Shown here: positions 34,798 to 44,302 of the stretch, one piece after another
Layout: every line of letters starts with the position of its first letter
Position numbering within the stretch: position 1 is the stretch's first letter
Assembly: GCA_001789805.1 (NCBI GenBank)
Contig: MGAR01000001.1
Span: 1 to 61,196 of the forward strand
DNA from: Candidatus Roizmanbacteria bacterium RIFCSPLOWO2_01_FULL_41_22
GTDB taxonomy: Bacteria; Patescibacteriota; Microgenomatia; UBA1406; GWC2-37-13
DNA: 61,196 nucleotides
Reading direction: 5' to 3'
Made by a program: the position numbers and the translations under genes
Notes under the pieces: model-generated
The model's input: the letters and a program-made list of their open reading frames with translations, nothing else
What the model was told of the DNA's origin: nothing
The model's database searches: none

Positions 34798-35376
34798 TTA
34801 TAACGCCGATGGCTGGAAATCCGGATATTGTGCGCGGACTCGGTCGTGAATTTCGGCGATAAAACCCGTAACCAATAACTTTTCTGCTTTGTCTGAATTT
34901 AATCCCCGGCTTTGGATGTACAATAACTGATCCTGATTTAATCTGCCTGTAGTAGAGCCATGAGTACAATAAACGTCATTGGCGAGAATCTCTAAAAACG
35001 GTCGTGATTCTACAAACGCTCCATCTGACAAAAGCAGATTCTGGTTTTTTTGATAGGCGTGACTCTTCTGGCCGCTTTTTTCGATCCGTATTAAACCTTG
35101 ATAAATAAGTTTCGCCCGATCTTCAAAAACACCCTTAATTAACAAATTTGACGTTGATCTAGGAGCGATATGACGCTGAATTGTCTCAATTCTAAACTGA
35201 TCATCGCCTTTGCCGGTAAACAGGCCGAAAATATAAAGCTCCACGCCAGAAGCGATGATCTCAAAAATAAACCGGCCCGAGAGGTTGTGGAAAAAAACCA
35301 GATACTTGCCTTTTTCTTTAAAATCAATTTGGCCGCTTTTTGCTTCGTTTAGATTAATAAAATTAGTTTTGATCAT
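34798..35376 (-). CDS. sufD: Short SufD-like Fe-S assembly protein
   Basis: 192 aa, less than half of typical SufD (about 420). Only the right-handed beta-helix core and C-terminal helices remain: RSTSNLLIKGVFEDRAKLIYQG, SDGAFVESRPFLEIL, CTHGSTTGRLNQDQLLYIQSRGL. The conserved Cys-x-His in DVYCTHGS is present. SufD pairs with SufB in the SufBC2D scaffold. The gene order sufC-sufB-sufD-sufS-sufU supports the call. Confidence 0.85.
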   Translation of the reverse strand: MIKTNFINLNEAKSGQIDFKEKGKYLVFFHNLSGRFIFEIIASGVELYIFGLFTGKGDDQFRIETIQRHIAPRSTSNLLIKGVFEDRAKLIYQGLIRIEKSGQKSHAYQKNQNLLLSDGAFVESRPFLEILANDVYCTHGSTTGRLNQDQLLYIQSRGLNSDKAEKLLVTGFIAEIHDRVRAQYPDFQPSAL

Positions 35377-35419
35377 TCTTATACTATTAATTATTAATTT
35401 TTCACTCTTAACTATTTCT

Positions 35420-36820
35420 TTATCCCACGCTTCCTGACATCTCCAAATTGATCAAACGGTTAAGTTCGATGGAGTACTCAAGCGGTATTTCCCGGGCTAC
35501 CGGCTCGATAAAGCCGTTAACTAATAAGCCTTCGGCATCGACTTTTTTTAAACCCCGAGCCATTAAATAAAATAACTTTTCATCTCCAAGTTTTTCCACC
35601 GTTGCCTCATGCTGAATCTCGGTCTCGCTCTCTTTAATTTTCATATATGGATAGGTGTCTGAACGTGATTTTTCATCAATGATAAGCGCGTCGCAGGAAA
35701 CATAGACTGATGAATTTTTAGCCCCCGGCATCACCTGCACCAAGCCGCGGTAGGAAGTACGACCGCCATCTTTGGAGATAGACTTGGAGACAATTCTTGA
35801 TGAGGTATTGGGGGCAAAATGGAGCATCTTAGCTCCGGCATCCTGCAGCTGATTTCGGCCGGCAAAAGCAATAGATAACACTTCACCTCGCGCCCCTTCT
35901 CCGTACAGATAAACGCTAGGGTATTTCATAGTCAGCTTGCTACCGATATTACAATCGATCCATTCCATGAGAGCATGTGACTCGGCTCGGGCCCGTTTGG
36001 TCACTAAGTTATAGACGTTGGTGCTCCAGTTTTGAACCGTGGTATAGCGTACACGGGCGTTCTTTTTAACAAAAATTTCCACAACCGCCGCATGAAGCGA
36101 ATCAGTGGTATAAATAGGCGCAGTGCAACCTTCGATATAATGCACATCACTTCCTTCCTCGGCGATAATAAGAGTGCGTTCAAACTGACCAAAACGTTCA
36201 GCGTTAATTCGAAAATAAGCCTGAAGCGGCAGATCCACCTTAATACCTTGGGGAACGTAGACGAATGAACCACCCGACCATACAGCCGAATTTAAGGCAG
36301 CAAACTTGTTATCGTGCGGGGGTATCAATGTCCCAAAATACTGTTTGACGATCTTAGGGTACTTTTGCAAAGCCGTGTCCATATCGCAAAAAATAACTCC
36401 CAGTTTACGCAATTTTTTATTAATACTTTCATACACCACTTCACTTTCGTACTGGGCCGAAACACCGGCCAGAAACTTCTTTTCCGCTTGAGGCACGCCG
36501 ATTATGTCATAGGTTTTTTTTATTTCTTCAGGCAGTTCTTCCCAGGAGCTGGCTCGACTGAAGGTAGGCTTGAGGTAATAATATATTTCCTCAAAGTTAA
36601 TCTTTGACAGATCGCCACCCCACCCAGGTAAAGCTTTTTTTTGAAATATACGATAAGCCTTCAGACGAAACTTAGTCATCCATGGCGGTTCTTTTTTGAT
36701 ACGGGAAATCTCATTTACCACCTGTTCATCCAGACCTTTTCGCGTTTTAAAGACCGCTTTTTCCGGCATAGAAAAGCCATATCGATAATCCATGTTCAAA
36801 TTAGTAATCTTTGTTTGCAT
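35420..36820 (-). CDS. sufB: Fe-S cluster assembly scaffold SufB
   Basis: 466 aa from the ATG at 36820 (MQTKITNLN), chosen because the longer frame to 36892 would overlap sufC by 59 nt. Family segments are FFKYQ-type N-terminus replaced by MPEKAVFKTRKGLDEQ, GTLIPPHDNKFAALNSAVWSGG, EEGSDVHYIEGCTAP (core Cys), NWSTNVYNLVTKRA, and the C-terminal MARGLKKVDAEGLLVNGF. SufB receives sulfur and builds the cluster with SufC and SufD. Confidence 0.95.
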   Translation of the reverse strand: MQTKITNLNMDYRYGFSMPEKAVFKTRKGLDEQVVNEISRIKKEPPWMTKFRLKAYRIFQKKALPGWGGDLSKINFEEIYYYLKPTFSRASSWEELPEEIKKTYDIIGVPQAEKKFLAGVSAQYESEVVYESINKKLRKLGVIFCDMDTALQKYPKIVKQYFGTLIPPHDNKFAALNSAVWSGGSFVYVPQGIKVDLPLQAYFRINAERFGQFERTLIIAEEGSDVHYIEGCTAPIYTTDSLHAAVVEIFVKKNARVRYTTVQNWSTNVYNLVTKRARAESHALMEWIDCNIGSKLTMKYPSVYLYGEGARGEVLSIAFAGRNQLQDAGAKMLHFAPNTSSRIVSKSISKDGGRTSYRGLVQVMPGAKNSSVYVSCDALIIDEKSRSDTYPYMKIKESETEIQHEATVEKLGDEKLFYLMARGLKKVDAEGLLVNGFIEPVAREIPLEYSIELNRLINLEMSGSVG

Positions 36821-36833
36821 AATATTTTCTCTT

Positions 36834-37550
36834 TTAACTTCCCATTTCCCCGTAACCACTTTTTTCCACCTGTTTTGCCAATTGACGGTCACCTACCCGG
36901 ACAATTTTCCCTTTATCCATGATGACTACAAAATGGGGTTTAAGATAATGTAAGATCCGGTTATAATGGGTGATAATAATGTAAGCCTTATCTTTTTGAA
37001 ACCGGCGCAAATATGCGGCGATTGATTTTAAAGCATCAACATCAACTCCTGTATCAATTTCATCAAAGATCATCAGCTCCTTATCTAAAACTGCGGCCTG
37101 CAATACCTCCATTTTCTTTCGCTCACCACCTGAGGCGCCTTCATTAAGGGAACGGTTGAGTAAATCTTCGTTGATCCGAAGCTGTTTGGCTATTTTTAGG
37201 GCTTGCCGGCGGATAAAAAGCGGATCTTTCTTCCCAGAAAGAGCCAGTTGTAAAAGCTGATTCACTTTAACTCCGGCCAAAGACAAGGGTGTCTGATAGG
37301 ACAAAAAAATTCCTTTTTCTGCCCTTTCGTTTGCGGGAAGTGGAGTGATTTCTTGGCCATTATAAAAAATTTTGGAATTTTTGGCCAATTTATAAGTCGG
37401 GTGCCCCATAATGGTATAAGCCAAAGTAGACTTACCGGAACCATTGGGTCCCATGATGGCATATATCTTACCCTTTGCAAACTCAAAATCAATTTTATGA
37501 AGAATTTGCTTACCGTTGATAGAAACAGAAAGGGATTGAAGCTTTAACAT
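36834..37550 (-). CDS. sufC: Fe-S assembly ATPase SufC
   Basis: 238 aa ABC-type ATPase without membrane domains. Walker A GPNGSGKST (about 34-42), signature GASGGERKKMEVLQA (about 139-153, the SufC-type SGGE), Walker B ELMIFDEIDTGVD, switch His in IITHYNRIL. Drives conformational change of SufB/SufD. The start lies 11 nt after the rrf2 stop and the end is 13 nt before sufB. Confidence 0.95.
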   Translation of the reverse strand: MLKLQSLSVSINGKQILHKIDFEFAKGKIYAIMGPNGSGKSTLAYTIMGHPTYKLAKNSKIFYNGQEITPLPANERAEKGIFLSYQTPLSLAGVKVNQLLQLALSGKKDPLFIRRQALKIAKQLRINEDLLNRSLNEGASGGERKKMEVLQAAVLDKELMIFDEIDTGVDVDALKSIAAYLRRFQKDKAYIIITHYNRILHYLKPHFVVIMDKGKIVRVGDRQLAKQVEKSGYGEMGS

Positions 37551-37561
37551 TGTCTTTCACG

Positions 37562-37978
37562 TTAACTATTAAGTTGTCCTTTTTCAAAAATCTCCTGAAG
37601 AGTCATGGACTTAAGGCTATTGACAAAACCAGTATGAATTTTGTTTCTTAAAGACTGGGAATGGGAACAAATACTTTTAAAATTGCATTGGTAATGGCTT
37701 TTTGAACACTTGACTATATCTAGATGTTTTTCAAAAATCAGCAAAAAATCAAATAAATTGGTTTTCTGCCAGTTGACGTTTAAAGAATAACCGCCGATTT
37801 TGCCTTCACGGCTTTTCAGGAGCTTTGCTTTTGCCAGTTTTGAGGCGATGCGCGCCAGAAATCTCTTTGGCAAACGGGTATTCTTAATCATCACAGATAG
37901 GGGTGTCAACTCCTTATTCTTTTTCAGTTGTGAGATGAGAAGTAGGGCGTAATCTGCTTCTCTACTAATAGTTAACAT
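37562..37978 (-). CDS. Rrf2-family transcriptional regulator, probable Fe-S sensor of the suf operon
   Basis: 138 aa winged-helix protein: MLTISREADYALLLISQL is the Rrf2 entry, followed by the recognition helix LPKRFLARIASKLAKAKLLKS and wing GKIGGYSL. Three cysteines in KCSKSHYQCNFKSICSH (about 90-106) match the C-x6-7-C-x4-C cluster-binding set of IscR/SufR-like members. As first gene of the suf operon it probably senses cluster supply and represses when Fe-S is abundant (inference from IscR). Operator not identified. Confidence 0.85.
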   Translation of the reverse strand: MLTISREADYALLLISQLKKNKELTPLSVMIKNTRLPKRFLARIASKLAKAKLLKSREGKIGGYSLNVNWQKTNLFDFLLIFEKHLDIVKCSKSHYQCNFKSICSHSQSLRNKIHTGFVNSLKSMTLQEIFEKGQLNS

Positions 37979-37994
37979 ATACTTTCTATGTAGT

Positions 37995-38023
37995 AGTTTA
38001 CCTTAGTTTTTGGTCGATTGCAA
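37995..38023 (-). promoter_or_regulatory. Promoter of the rrf2-suf operon
   Basis: Minus strand TTGCAA (38023-38018), 17 nt, TAAACT (38000-37995), within the 3' end of tsaD. The ATG at 37978 is 16 nt after the -10, giving a short leader. CTAAGG...ACATAG around the -10 is a weak dyad that could serve Rrf2. Confidence 0.5.
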
Positions 38024-39049
38024 GAGTGAAAGCCGCGGGACTCGGTCAAATTCATCTGCGGATTGTACAATCAGTCCTATTTTGGCTCGATAATAAGCCG
38101 CAACACCAATCATGGCTGCATTATCAAAATTTAGATATGAAAATGGTGGAAAATAGATACTTCCTCCTGAAGTGCGAACCAGCGCGCGCACTTTTTGACG
38201 GAGTCTGGCGTTAACGGCCACTCCCCCTCCCATCAGCATTCTTTTCACACCGGTTTTTTTTATTGCCTGATTGGTTTTATAAACCAGCGTATCAAATACC
38301 GCTTCCTGATAGGAGCTGGCTAGAAAACGAAGATTTTTAATCTTTTCTTGATCCGAAAGTTTTTGCAAATAATACAGAAATGACGTTTTCAGTCCGGAAA
38401 AAGAAAACTCCAGATTATTAATTTTCACCATCGGCCGGGGAAAATGATACTGGTCAACATTCTGTGCTTCTTTAGCCAATTTTTCGATGACCGGCCCGCC
38501 CGGATAGCCAAATCCAAGCATTCTCGCTGCTTTGTCCAGAGACTCGCCAGCCGCATCATCGCGCGTTTCGCCTAAAATTTGATACTCAACATGACTGGAA
38601 AATAAAACCAACTCAGTATGTCCGCCGGAAACCAGTAACCCAAGATAAGGAAATTGCCAGTCTCTTTTGGGATTCCCCCGACTATTTTGGACAAACGAAG
38701 AATACAGATGTCCCTCCATATGGTTGACAGCAATGAGCTTTTTATCAAACTCGCTGGCAATCTCTTTGGCTTTATTTATCCCCACTTCAAGAGCAATTGC
38801 TAAACCCGGACCGTATGTAACGGCCACGTAGTCGAGATCTTTTTTAGTAATTTTGGCTTTTTTTAAAGTGCTATCGATTACCCAATCTATTCTTTCCTCA
38901 TGGCCCCGTTTTGCTAAAGAAGGCACTACGCCTCCCCACTTTTGATGCACTAATACCTGCGAATAAACTACGTTAGCAATCACCATTTGACCTTTAGTCA
39001 CCGCCGCTGATGTTTCGTCGCAGGAAGTATCAATGGCTAAAATTATCAT
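38003..39049 (-). CDS. tsaD: tRNA N6-adenosine threonylcarbamoyltransferase TsaD
   Basis: Transfers the threonylcarbamoyl group onto A37 of ANN-decoding tRNAs. 348 aa ASKHA-fold protein: IILAIDTSCDETSAAV (phosphate-1 region), metal-binding VNHMEGHLYSSF (HxxxH), YLGLLVSGGHTELV, GRARMLGFGYPGGP-type loop (DKAARMLGFGYPGGP), and RMLMGGGVAVNARLR. Full length. The TsaC-TsaE fusion gene lies directly upstream; TsaB is not in this window. Confidence 0.95.
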   Translation of the reverse strand: MIILAIDTSCDETSAAVTKGQMVIANVVYSQVLVHQKWGGVVPSLAKRGHEERIDWVIDSTLKKAKITKKDLDYVAVTYGPGLAIALEVGINKAKEIASEFDKKLIAVNHMEGHLYSSFVQNSRGNPKRDWQFPYLGLLVSGGHTELVLFSSHVEYQILGETRDDAAGESLDKAARMLGFGYPGGPVIEKLAKEAQNVDQYHFPRPMVKINNLEFSFSGLKTSFLYYLQKLSDQEKIKNLRFLASSYQEAVFDTLVYKTNQAIKKTGVKRMLMGGGVAVNARLRQKVRALVRTSGGSIYFPPFSYLNFDNAAMIGVAAYYRAKIGLIVQSADEFDRVPRLSLLQSTKN

Positions 39050-39079
39050 AAAATTAAGTTAAAACTCAAAAGTCAAATA

Positions 39080-40180
39080 TCATACTCCTTGTTCTGCAAC
39101 ATGAATCTCTCTAGTTTGGCGATCAATATGTTTTATAGTGATATAGATGGCTTTGGCCTGTTTTTTAATCTTTTTATACTCTTCTCCCAGTTTCTCTCCC
39201 CATTCGATAAACACAATTGAGCCGTCCTTCAGCGCCTCATCTAGCCCCAGGTACCTAAATTCTTCCGCATCTTCTATGTTGTATAGATCGTAATGAATGA
39301 ATTTGTAAAACTTTTGCGTCCCAAATTCCAATTTGCCAGTATTTATCTCATACTCATAGTAAACAACAAAAGTGGGTGAGATAATGTTGGTAATCTGAAA
39401 ATTTGTCGCTGCTCCTTTGACAAATTCGGTCTTGCCTACTCCCAAATCCCCCTGGATAATAAAAACCAGTGGTTTACCGTCGGTTTTTGACTGATATTTC
39501 CCCACCAGAAAACAAGCGATTTTTTGTGTTTGTTTCGCTGATTGACTAATATAAGTGGTAGGATTTTTTAACTCCACGTCACCGCGACGCAAAACCTTAA
39601 TTTTCGGATTTGTCAGATCGACAATCGTCGAGGGTTTATTTCTAGTTAGCTTTCCGCCATCAACTATCAGATCAATGAGGTTCTGCTTTTCCTGCGGGAT
39701 GTATTTGAGTAATGAGTCAATCGAATAATGGGGTGAACGTCCGCCAATATTGGCCGAAGTGGCGGTTGCCGGTTTTTGATAAATATTAAGAAGGTCAAAG
39801 ATCAAGGGGTAAAATGGGACTCTCACCCCAAGCGTACCATTCTCGGATTCCAAAAGTTTAGAAGTTTGGTGCTTGGATTTCAAAATAACCGTGAATGGCC
39901 CCGGCAACAGTGTTCGTATAATTTTGTCTTGCCTATGGTCAACCTGGACGTACTGATGCAAATTGTTGAGATCAGGAATAAAAACTGAGATGGCTTTGCC
40001 GTGTGGGCGATTCTTAAACCGGATCAACTTTTTAACGGCGTTTTCATTGGTAGCGTCAACGAGCAGTCCATAAACGGTATCAGAAGGAAACACGACCAGA
40101 CCTCCCTGCGCTAAAACTTTTCTCGTTTCGTTAATCACCGTTTTCTTACTTTTTTCTAACAGGCTTAATGTTTTAGTCAT
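39080..40180 (-). CDS. TsaC-TsaE fusion protein (t6A biosynthesis)
   Basis: 366 aa combining two usually separate enzymes. Residues about 1-205 are YrdC/TsaC, which makes threonylcarbamoyl-AMP: GGLVVFPSDTVYGL, KNRPHGKAISVFI, LLPGPFTVIL, PATATSANIGGRSP, PSTIVDL. Residues about 212-366 are TsaE, the ATPase that resets the TsaBD complex: Walker A GDLGVGKTEF (244-253), SPTFVVYYEYE, HYDLYNIEDAEEF, FIEWGEKL. The linker is about 10 residues. Adjacent to tsaD in the same direction (30-nt gap), so three of four t6A functions are together. Confidence 0.92.
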   Translation of the reverse strand: MTKTLSLLEKSKKTVINETRKVLAQGGLVVFPSDTVYGLLVDATNENAVKKLIRFKNRPHGKAISVFIPDLNNLHQYVQVDHRQDKIIRTLLPGPFTVILKSKHQTSKLLESENGTLGVRVPFYPLIFDLLNIYQKPATATSANIGGRSPHYSIDSLLKYIPQEKQNLIDLIVDGGKLTRNKPSTIVDLTNPKIKVLRRGDVELKNPTTYISQSAKQTQKIACFLVGKYQSKTDGKPLVFIIQGDLGVGKTEFVKGAATNFQITNIISPTFVVYYEYEINTGKLEFGTQKFYKFIHYDLYNIEDAEEFRYLGLDEALKDGSIVFIEWGEKLGEEYKKIKKQAKAIYITIKHIDRQTREIHVAEQGV

Positions 40181-40308
40181 ATATAGTAATTCTGTAGAAA
40201 ATTAAATCGTAGAAAATGACTTTTCTATTTGTGCTTTGAGATCTATCTTTGATATTTAAAATTTAATATTTGATTTAATCATTTACGCTTCTCATTCTAT
40301 CAAAAATT

Positions 40309-40317
40309 TGCTAGAAT
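40309..40317 (+). promoter_or_regulatory. Extended -10 of ftsH
   Basis: TGCTAGAAT (TG-N-TAGAAT) at 40309-40317; the ftsH ATG at 40325 is 7 nt downstream. No Shine-Dalgarno, so translation is probably leaderless. Confidence 0.6.
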
Positions 40318-40324
40318 ACGGGCT

Positions 40325-42217
40325 ATGGCAAACAAAAAACCAGACAACTCCAAAAACCACCTCAATCGTCGACCAAATAAGATCAAAGAGTTCAAAATTA
40401 ACTTTGATATTAAGACCATTTTTATTATCTTTTTCGTGGGTTTATTTGTTTTTACGCTGTTTTCTTCGGCGATGAAAGAGTACAAAAAAATGGTACCTGA
40501 TAAACCCATTTCTGCCTTACTTGAGGAGATCAAACAGGGAAAAGTTAAAAAAGTCGAGGTTGTCGATAATAAACTCAATATTACTTACCAAGACAACTCG
40601 CAAGCAACAAGTACCAAAGAAACCAGTGACAGTTTTTATCAATTAACAAAAGACGCCAATATCAAAACCAACGCGGTCTTAGTTGAGATAAACGACACTC
40701 AGGGATCGGCCGGTATTATCAACCTACTAGCCAATCTTCTCCCGACAATTTTGATGGTGGCCTTTTTTATCTTTATTTTTCGACAGGCAAAAGGCGCCCA
40801 GGACTCAGTATTTTCCTTTGGACAGTCACGGGCCAGACGTTTCAATAAGGATATTTCCAAAATCACATTCAACGATGTAGCTGGTGTTGATGAGGCCAAA
40901 AAAGAACTCGAAGAAATTGTTGATTTTTTAAAATTTCCCGAGAAATACCGTAAACTAGGAGCCAGGACTCCCAAAGGCGTGATTTTAATTGGGCCGGCCG
41001 GATCAGGTAAAACCTTATTGGCTAAAGCAGTGGCCGGAGAAGCCAACGTACCATTTTTTTCTATTGCCGGCTCTGAATTTATGGAGATGCTAGTTGGAAT
41101 CGGCGCTGCCCGTGTTCGCGACCTGTTTGCTACCGCTAAAAAAAGTGCTCCGGCCATCATCTTTATTGACGAGATTGATGCCATTGGTCGAGCCCGTGCC
41201 ACTGGCGTAATGCCCTCGCACGATGAACGAGAACAAACTTTAAACCAGATTTTAGTAGAAATGGATGGCTTTACAGCAAACGAACAGGTGGTAGTGGTAG
41301 CCGCCACCAACCGCGGCGACCTTTTAGATACTGCGTTGCTTCGCCCTGGCCGTTTTGACCGGAGAGTCATTGTCGACTATCCTGATGTTGAAGGCCGCAA
41401 AGCCATTGCCTTTATTCATGCCCGTGGCAAACCGTTTAGCGAAGATGTCGACTGGGACAAAGTCGCTAACCGTACGGTAGGTTTTTCTGGCGCTGATCTT
41501 GAGAATATGCTAAACGAAGCTGCTATTGGTGCTGCCCGCGCCGCAAGAGACAAAATCACCATGGAAGATATCGAAGAATCAGCCACCAAAGTCAAACTTG
41601 GTCCGGAAAAAAAGCGCTTACAGTCGGACTTTGATAAAAAAATTACTGCTTATCACGAAACCGGCCATGCCGTTGTATCGCATTTCCTTCCTCATACCGA
41701 CATGGTTCACCGCATCTCAATTGTCTCCCGCGGTATGGCACTTGGTTTTACCCTGATTCCACCGGCAAAAGACAAACTCCATGAAACCAAAACTCATCTC
41801 CTGGAGCAGATGGCGGTGATGATGGGTGGACGGGCGGCAGAACAGATTATCTTTAATGAGGTCACGACCGGTGCGGCTAACGATTTTGACCAAGCCACCC
41901 GAATTGCCAAAGCCATGGTAGTGGAGTACGGCATGAGTAATCTTGGGCCAATTAACTTCGGTCCGACCATAGACATTACCGAATGGGGAAAATCTTACTG
42001 GGAACAGAACAATGTCTCACAGGTAATGTTGTCTAAAATCGACATTGAGGTTCAAAAAATACTAAAAAAAGCCTATGACACGGCTGCTGACATCATAAAA
42101 AATAATAAGGAAATAATGGACCGCGTTGCCGCCGAACTTATCAAAAAAGAAAACATCGACCAGGAAAATTTTGAAAAAATCGTCGGTAAAAAAACCAACG
42201 GAGATACTAGAATATGA
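40325..42217 (+). CDS. ftsH: ATP-dependent zinc metalloprotease FtsH
   Basis: Membrane-anchored AAA+ protease for membrane and short-lived proteins. 630 aa: basic N-terminus, membrane helix 1 (about 31-47), extracytoplasmic domain, helix 2 (about 133-152), Walker A GPAGSGKT (223-230), Walker [12 protein letters not shown], second region of homology [11 protein letters not shown], and zinc site HETGH (444-448). All catalytic features present. The next gene starts inside its stop codon (ATGA overlap). Confidence 0.97.
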   Translation: MANKKPDNSKNHLNRRPNKIKEFKINFDIKTIFIIFFVGLFVFTLFSSAMKEYKKMVPDKPISALLEEIKQGKVKKVEVVDNKLNITYQDNSQATSTKETSDSFYQLTKDANIKTNAVLVEINDTQGSAGIINLLANLLPTILMVAFFIFIFRQAKGAQDSVFSFGQSRARRFNKDISKITFNDVAGVDEAKKELEEIVDFLKFPEKYRKLGARTPKGVILIGPAGSGKTLLAKAVAGEANVPFFSIAGSEFMEMLVGIGAARVRDLFATAKKSAPAIIFIDEIDAIGRARATGVMPSHDEREQTLNQILVEMDGFTANEQVVVVAATNRGDLLDTALLRPGRFDRRVIVDYPDVEGRKAIAFIHARGKPFSEDVDWDKVANRTVGFSGADLENMLNEAAIGAARAARDKITMEDIEESATKVKLGPEKKRLQSDFDKKITAYHETGHAVVSHFLPHTDMVHRISIVSRGMALGFTLIPPAKDKLHETKTHLLEQMAVMMGGRAAEQIIFNEVTTGAANDFDQATRIAKAMVVEYGMSNLGPINFGPTIDITEWGKSYWEQNNVSQVMLSKIDIEVQKILKKAYDTAADIIKNNKEIMDRVAAELIKKENIDQENFEKIVGKKTNGDTRI

Positions 42218-43140
42218 AAACCTTGCTTTTAGTCGACGGCCACGCCATAATCCACCGCGCTTTTCATGCCCTTCCCCCCTTGTCCAATCGCGAAGGTATT
42301 CCCACCAACGCTATATATGGATTTTTCGGTATGCTTCACAAAGCAACGGTCGACTTTCATCCTGATTTTTTAGTCGTATGTTTTGATACTCCCAAACCCA
42401 CCTTTCGTAAAAAATTATTTAAAAAATATCAATCTAATCGTCCAGCCATGGACGACACTTTAAAGCCACAAATCCCCTATATCAAAAAATTACTGGACCT
42501 CGCCCATATCGCCCGGCTGGAAAAACCGGGTTTTGAAGCTGATGACGTGATTGGTACCATTGCCGCCCATAACAAGCAACATGACCTGAGAATTCTAATT
42601 CTGACTGGAGATCGCGACCTGATGCAACTGTCAACTACAACCACCTTGATTATGACACCGCGAACCGGTCTTAGCGATATTCATCTTTATACTCCCCAAG
42701 AGGTAGAGAAAAAAATGGGTGTAAAACCCAAACAGATTCCCGACTTCAAAGCTTTGGCCGGTGATCCCTCCGACAACTATCGCGGCGTGGAGGGTGTGGG
42801 GCAAAAGACGGCTGCCAATCTGATTACCCGGTTTGACAACATAGAAAAGCTATATCAAAACCTAAGCACAATTGATAATTCCAAATTGCAAAAAAAATTA
42901 GCCAACCAAAAGAAAGACGTGCTTCTTTTTAAAAAACTGGCGACGATTGTTACTGATATCAAAACTGATCTTTCACTTGAGAAGATGAAGTTTAGCGGGT
43001 TTAATTCGCAGATGAAAGAAGGTTTACAACAACTCCAGCTTTCTTCTCTACTAAAACGGTTTTTCGACAACAAACCGCAACTGACCAAAAAAATCAGTCC
43101 GGTAAAAACCATCAATTCCAGCCAGATAAATTTATTTTAA
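42214..43140 (+). CDS. Stand-alone 5'-3' exonuclease (PolA N-terminal domain type)
   Basis: 308 aa flap/5'-nuclease: LLLVDGHAIIHRAFHA, FDTPKPTFRKKLFKKYQ, EADDVIGTIA and LILTGDRDLMQL supply the acidic metal ligands, and GVEGVGQKTAANLI is the helix-hairpin-helix. In E. coli this domain is fused to DNA polymerase I; here the gene ends after the H3TH region with a short basic tail. Overlaps ftsH by 4 nt. Removes RNA primers and flaps. Confidence 0.9.
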   Translation: MKTLLLVDGHAIIHRAFHALPPLSNREGIPTNAIYGFFGMLHKATVDFHPDFLVVCFDTPKPTFRKKLFKKYQSNRPAMDDTLKPQIPYIKKLLDLAHIARLEKPGFEADDVIGTIAAHNKQHDLRILILTGDRDLMQLSTTTTLIMTPRTGLSDIHLYTPQEVEKKMGVKPKQIPDFKALAGDPSDNYRGVEGVGQKTAANLITRFDNIEKLYQNLSTIDNSKLQKKLANQKKDVLLFKKLATIVTDIKTDLSLEKMKFSGFNSQMKEGLQQLQLSSLLKRFFDNKPQLTKKISPVKTINSSQINLF

Positions 43141-43183
43141 GACAATTTTTAATTTTTCATTATTACCTGTTAATTTGATTTTT

Positions 43184-43573
43184 ATGGTTGCGCCCGATAC
43201 CAGACAGAATATTTATTACCTGATCGTGTCCTTACTCAGGCATAATTTTTTTGCCTTTGTCTACTTTGCCGGTATAATTGGCAGCCTGTTCATCGCTTTT
43301 CGCAAACCCTCCCGCACCGCCCTTCTAATGCTGATCGGGTTTGCTATTTTACTTTTTTCTTTTGAATACAACAAACATATTGTGGAACCGCTCAAAGAAC
43401 AAACGCTCAACTCCCTTATCACCGAGCGACAGTCTTATCGGATTGCCAGAATAGTCTCTGTCTTTCTTGGTAAACTCTTACCCCTAATCCTCCCTCTTAT
43501 CGGCTGGGCAATGGTGATTATTGGAGGATATGCAGAAACAAAAAAAATTCTCAAAACTTCCCATAAGACCTAA
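43184..43573 (+). CDS. Small integral membrane protein, unknown
   Basis: 129 aa from the ATG at 43184 (MVAPDTRQNI), preferred over an in-frame TTG at 43175. Three hydrophobic helices at about 21-40, 45-59 and 95-115; the loop between the last two is charged (EYNKHIVEPLKEQTLNSL). Basic C-terminus. Follows the exonuclease by 43 nt. No family recognised. Confidence 0.6.
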   Translation: MVAPDTRQNIYYLIVSLLRHNFFAFVYFAGIIGSLFIAFRKPSRTALLMLIGFAILLFSFEYNKHIVEPLKEQTLNSLITERQSYRIARIVSVFLGKLLPLILPLIGWAMVIIGGYAETKKILKTSHKT

Positions 43574-43597
43574 AAAATCTGTTACTTTATCCTGCTT

Positions 43598-44290
43598 CTA
43601 ATCTAAAAACTTAAAAGTGGAGAGGATTTGGTCAAATATTTGTTCAAATTCGGGAGTATGTTCTTCACTTTGCATGATTGCAATAAAATATTTACCGTCT
43701 TCAGTCTGCAAATAATAAGTGTCGGCGTGAAGGACGCTGAAATTAGGAATTTTAAAGCCATTTACGCCGTTAACGGTTACTTCCATAATTTTTACATGAG
43801 GAAGATTGAGTTCTAAAGTTTCTGGATCTTTATAAAATTCTTCGAGAGTTTTAATTTTTTGATCATCAACGTATTCTTTAAGTGTTTGGTTTATGTTCCG
43901 AGAAGATACAAGAAAGCTGATTCCGTTATATACTTCTGCACCGCCATCGAAATTTGTATCTAGCCTTTCCGCAAAAGTAATTACTTTGGCCATTCCATAT
44001 AGAGAATCGCTGTACACGCCACAACAGTTGTCACTAAGATGTTTGGGATATTTAAATTCAAATCCGTATTTAGAGTTTTTGTATGTTTTCCAATTGGCAA
44101 TTGGATCGGGTGGCGGCACAGGTATTTTGTTTTCTACAATAGGAGTTAGACTGTTCGTGAAGCTTGGGGTAATTTTTTTCTCATACTCCATCCCCAGATA
44201 AAAACCTAAAAATGGAAGAGTGATAAAAAGAACCCCAGCCAGGATTTTGGAGAGAGTAGTAACTGTAGTCCAAGACCTAGATACATTCAT
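43598..44290 (-). CDS. Membrane-anchored extracytoplasmic protein, paralogue 1
   Basis: 230 aa. An N-terminal anchor (about 12-34, SKILAGVLFITLPFLGFYLGM) is followed by a proline-rich linker, then an ectodomain beginning NWKTYKNSKYGFEFKYP. It ends in QILSTFKFLD. The anchor and the closing QILSTFKFL are shared with the next gene upstream; the middle differs. No enzyme motif. The Y-G-F-x-[FL]-K-Y-P entry is a recurring extracytoplasmic module in this group of bacteria. Function unknown. Confidence 0.65.
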   Translation of the reverse strand: MNVSRSWTTVTTLSKILAGVLFITLPFLGFYLGMEYEKKITPSFTNSLTPIVENKIPVPPPDPIANWKTYKNSKYGFEFKYPKHLSDNCCGVYSDSLYGMAKVITFAERLDTNFDGGAEVYNGISFLVSSRNINQTLKEYVDDQKIKTLEEFYKDPETLELNLPHVKIMEVTVNGVNGFKIPNFSVLHADTYYLQTEDGKYFIAIMQSEEHTPEFEQIFDQILSTFKFLD

Positions 44291-44302
44291 GTTTGTAAAA
44301 TT

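Noticed and set aside
40699-41370. Long minus-strand ORF of 223 aa opposite ftsH
   Set aside because: Serine/arginine-rich antisense shadow of a strongly conserved AAA+ gene, with no start signal or family pattern.
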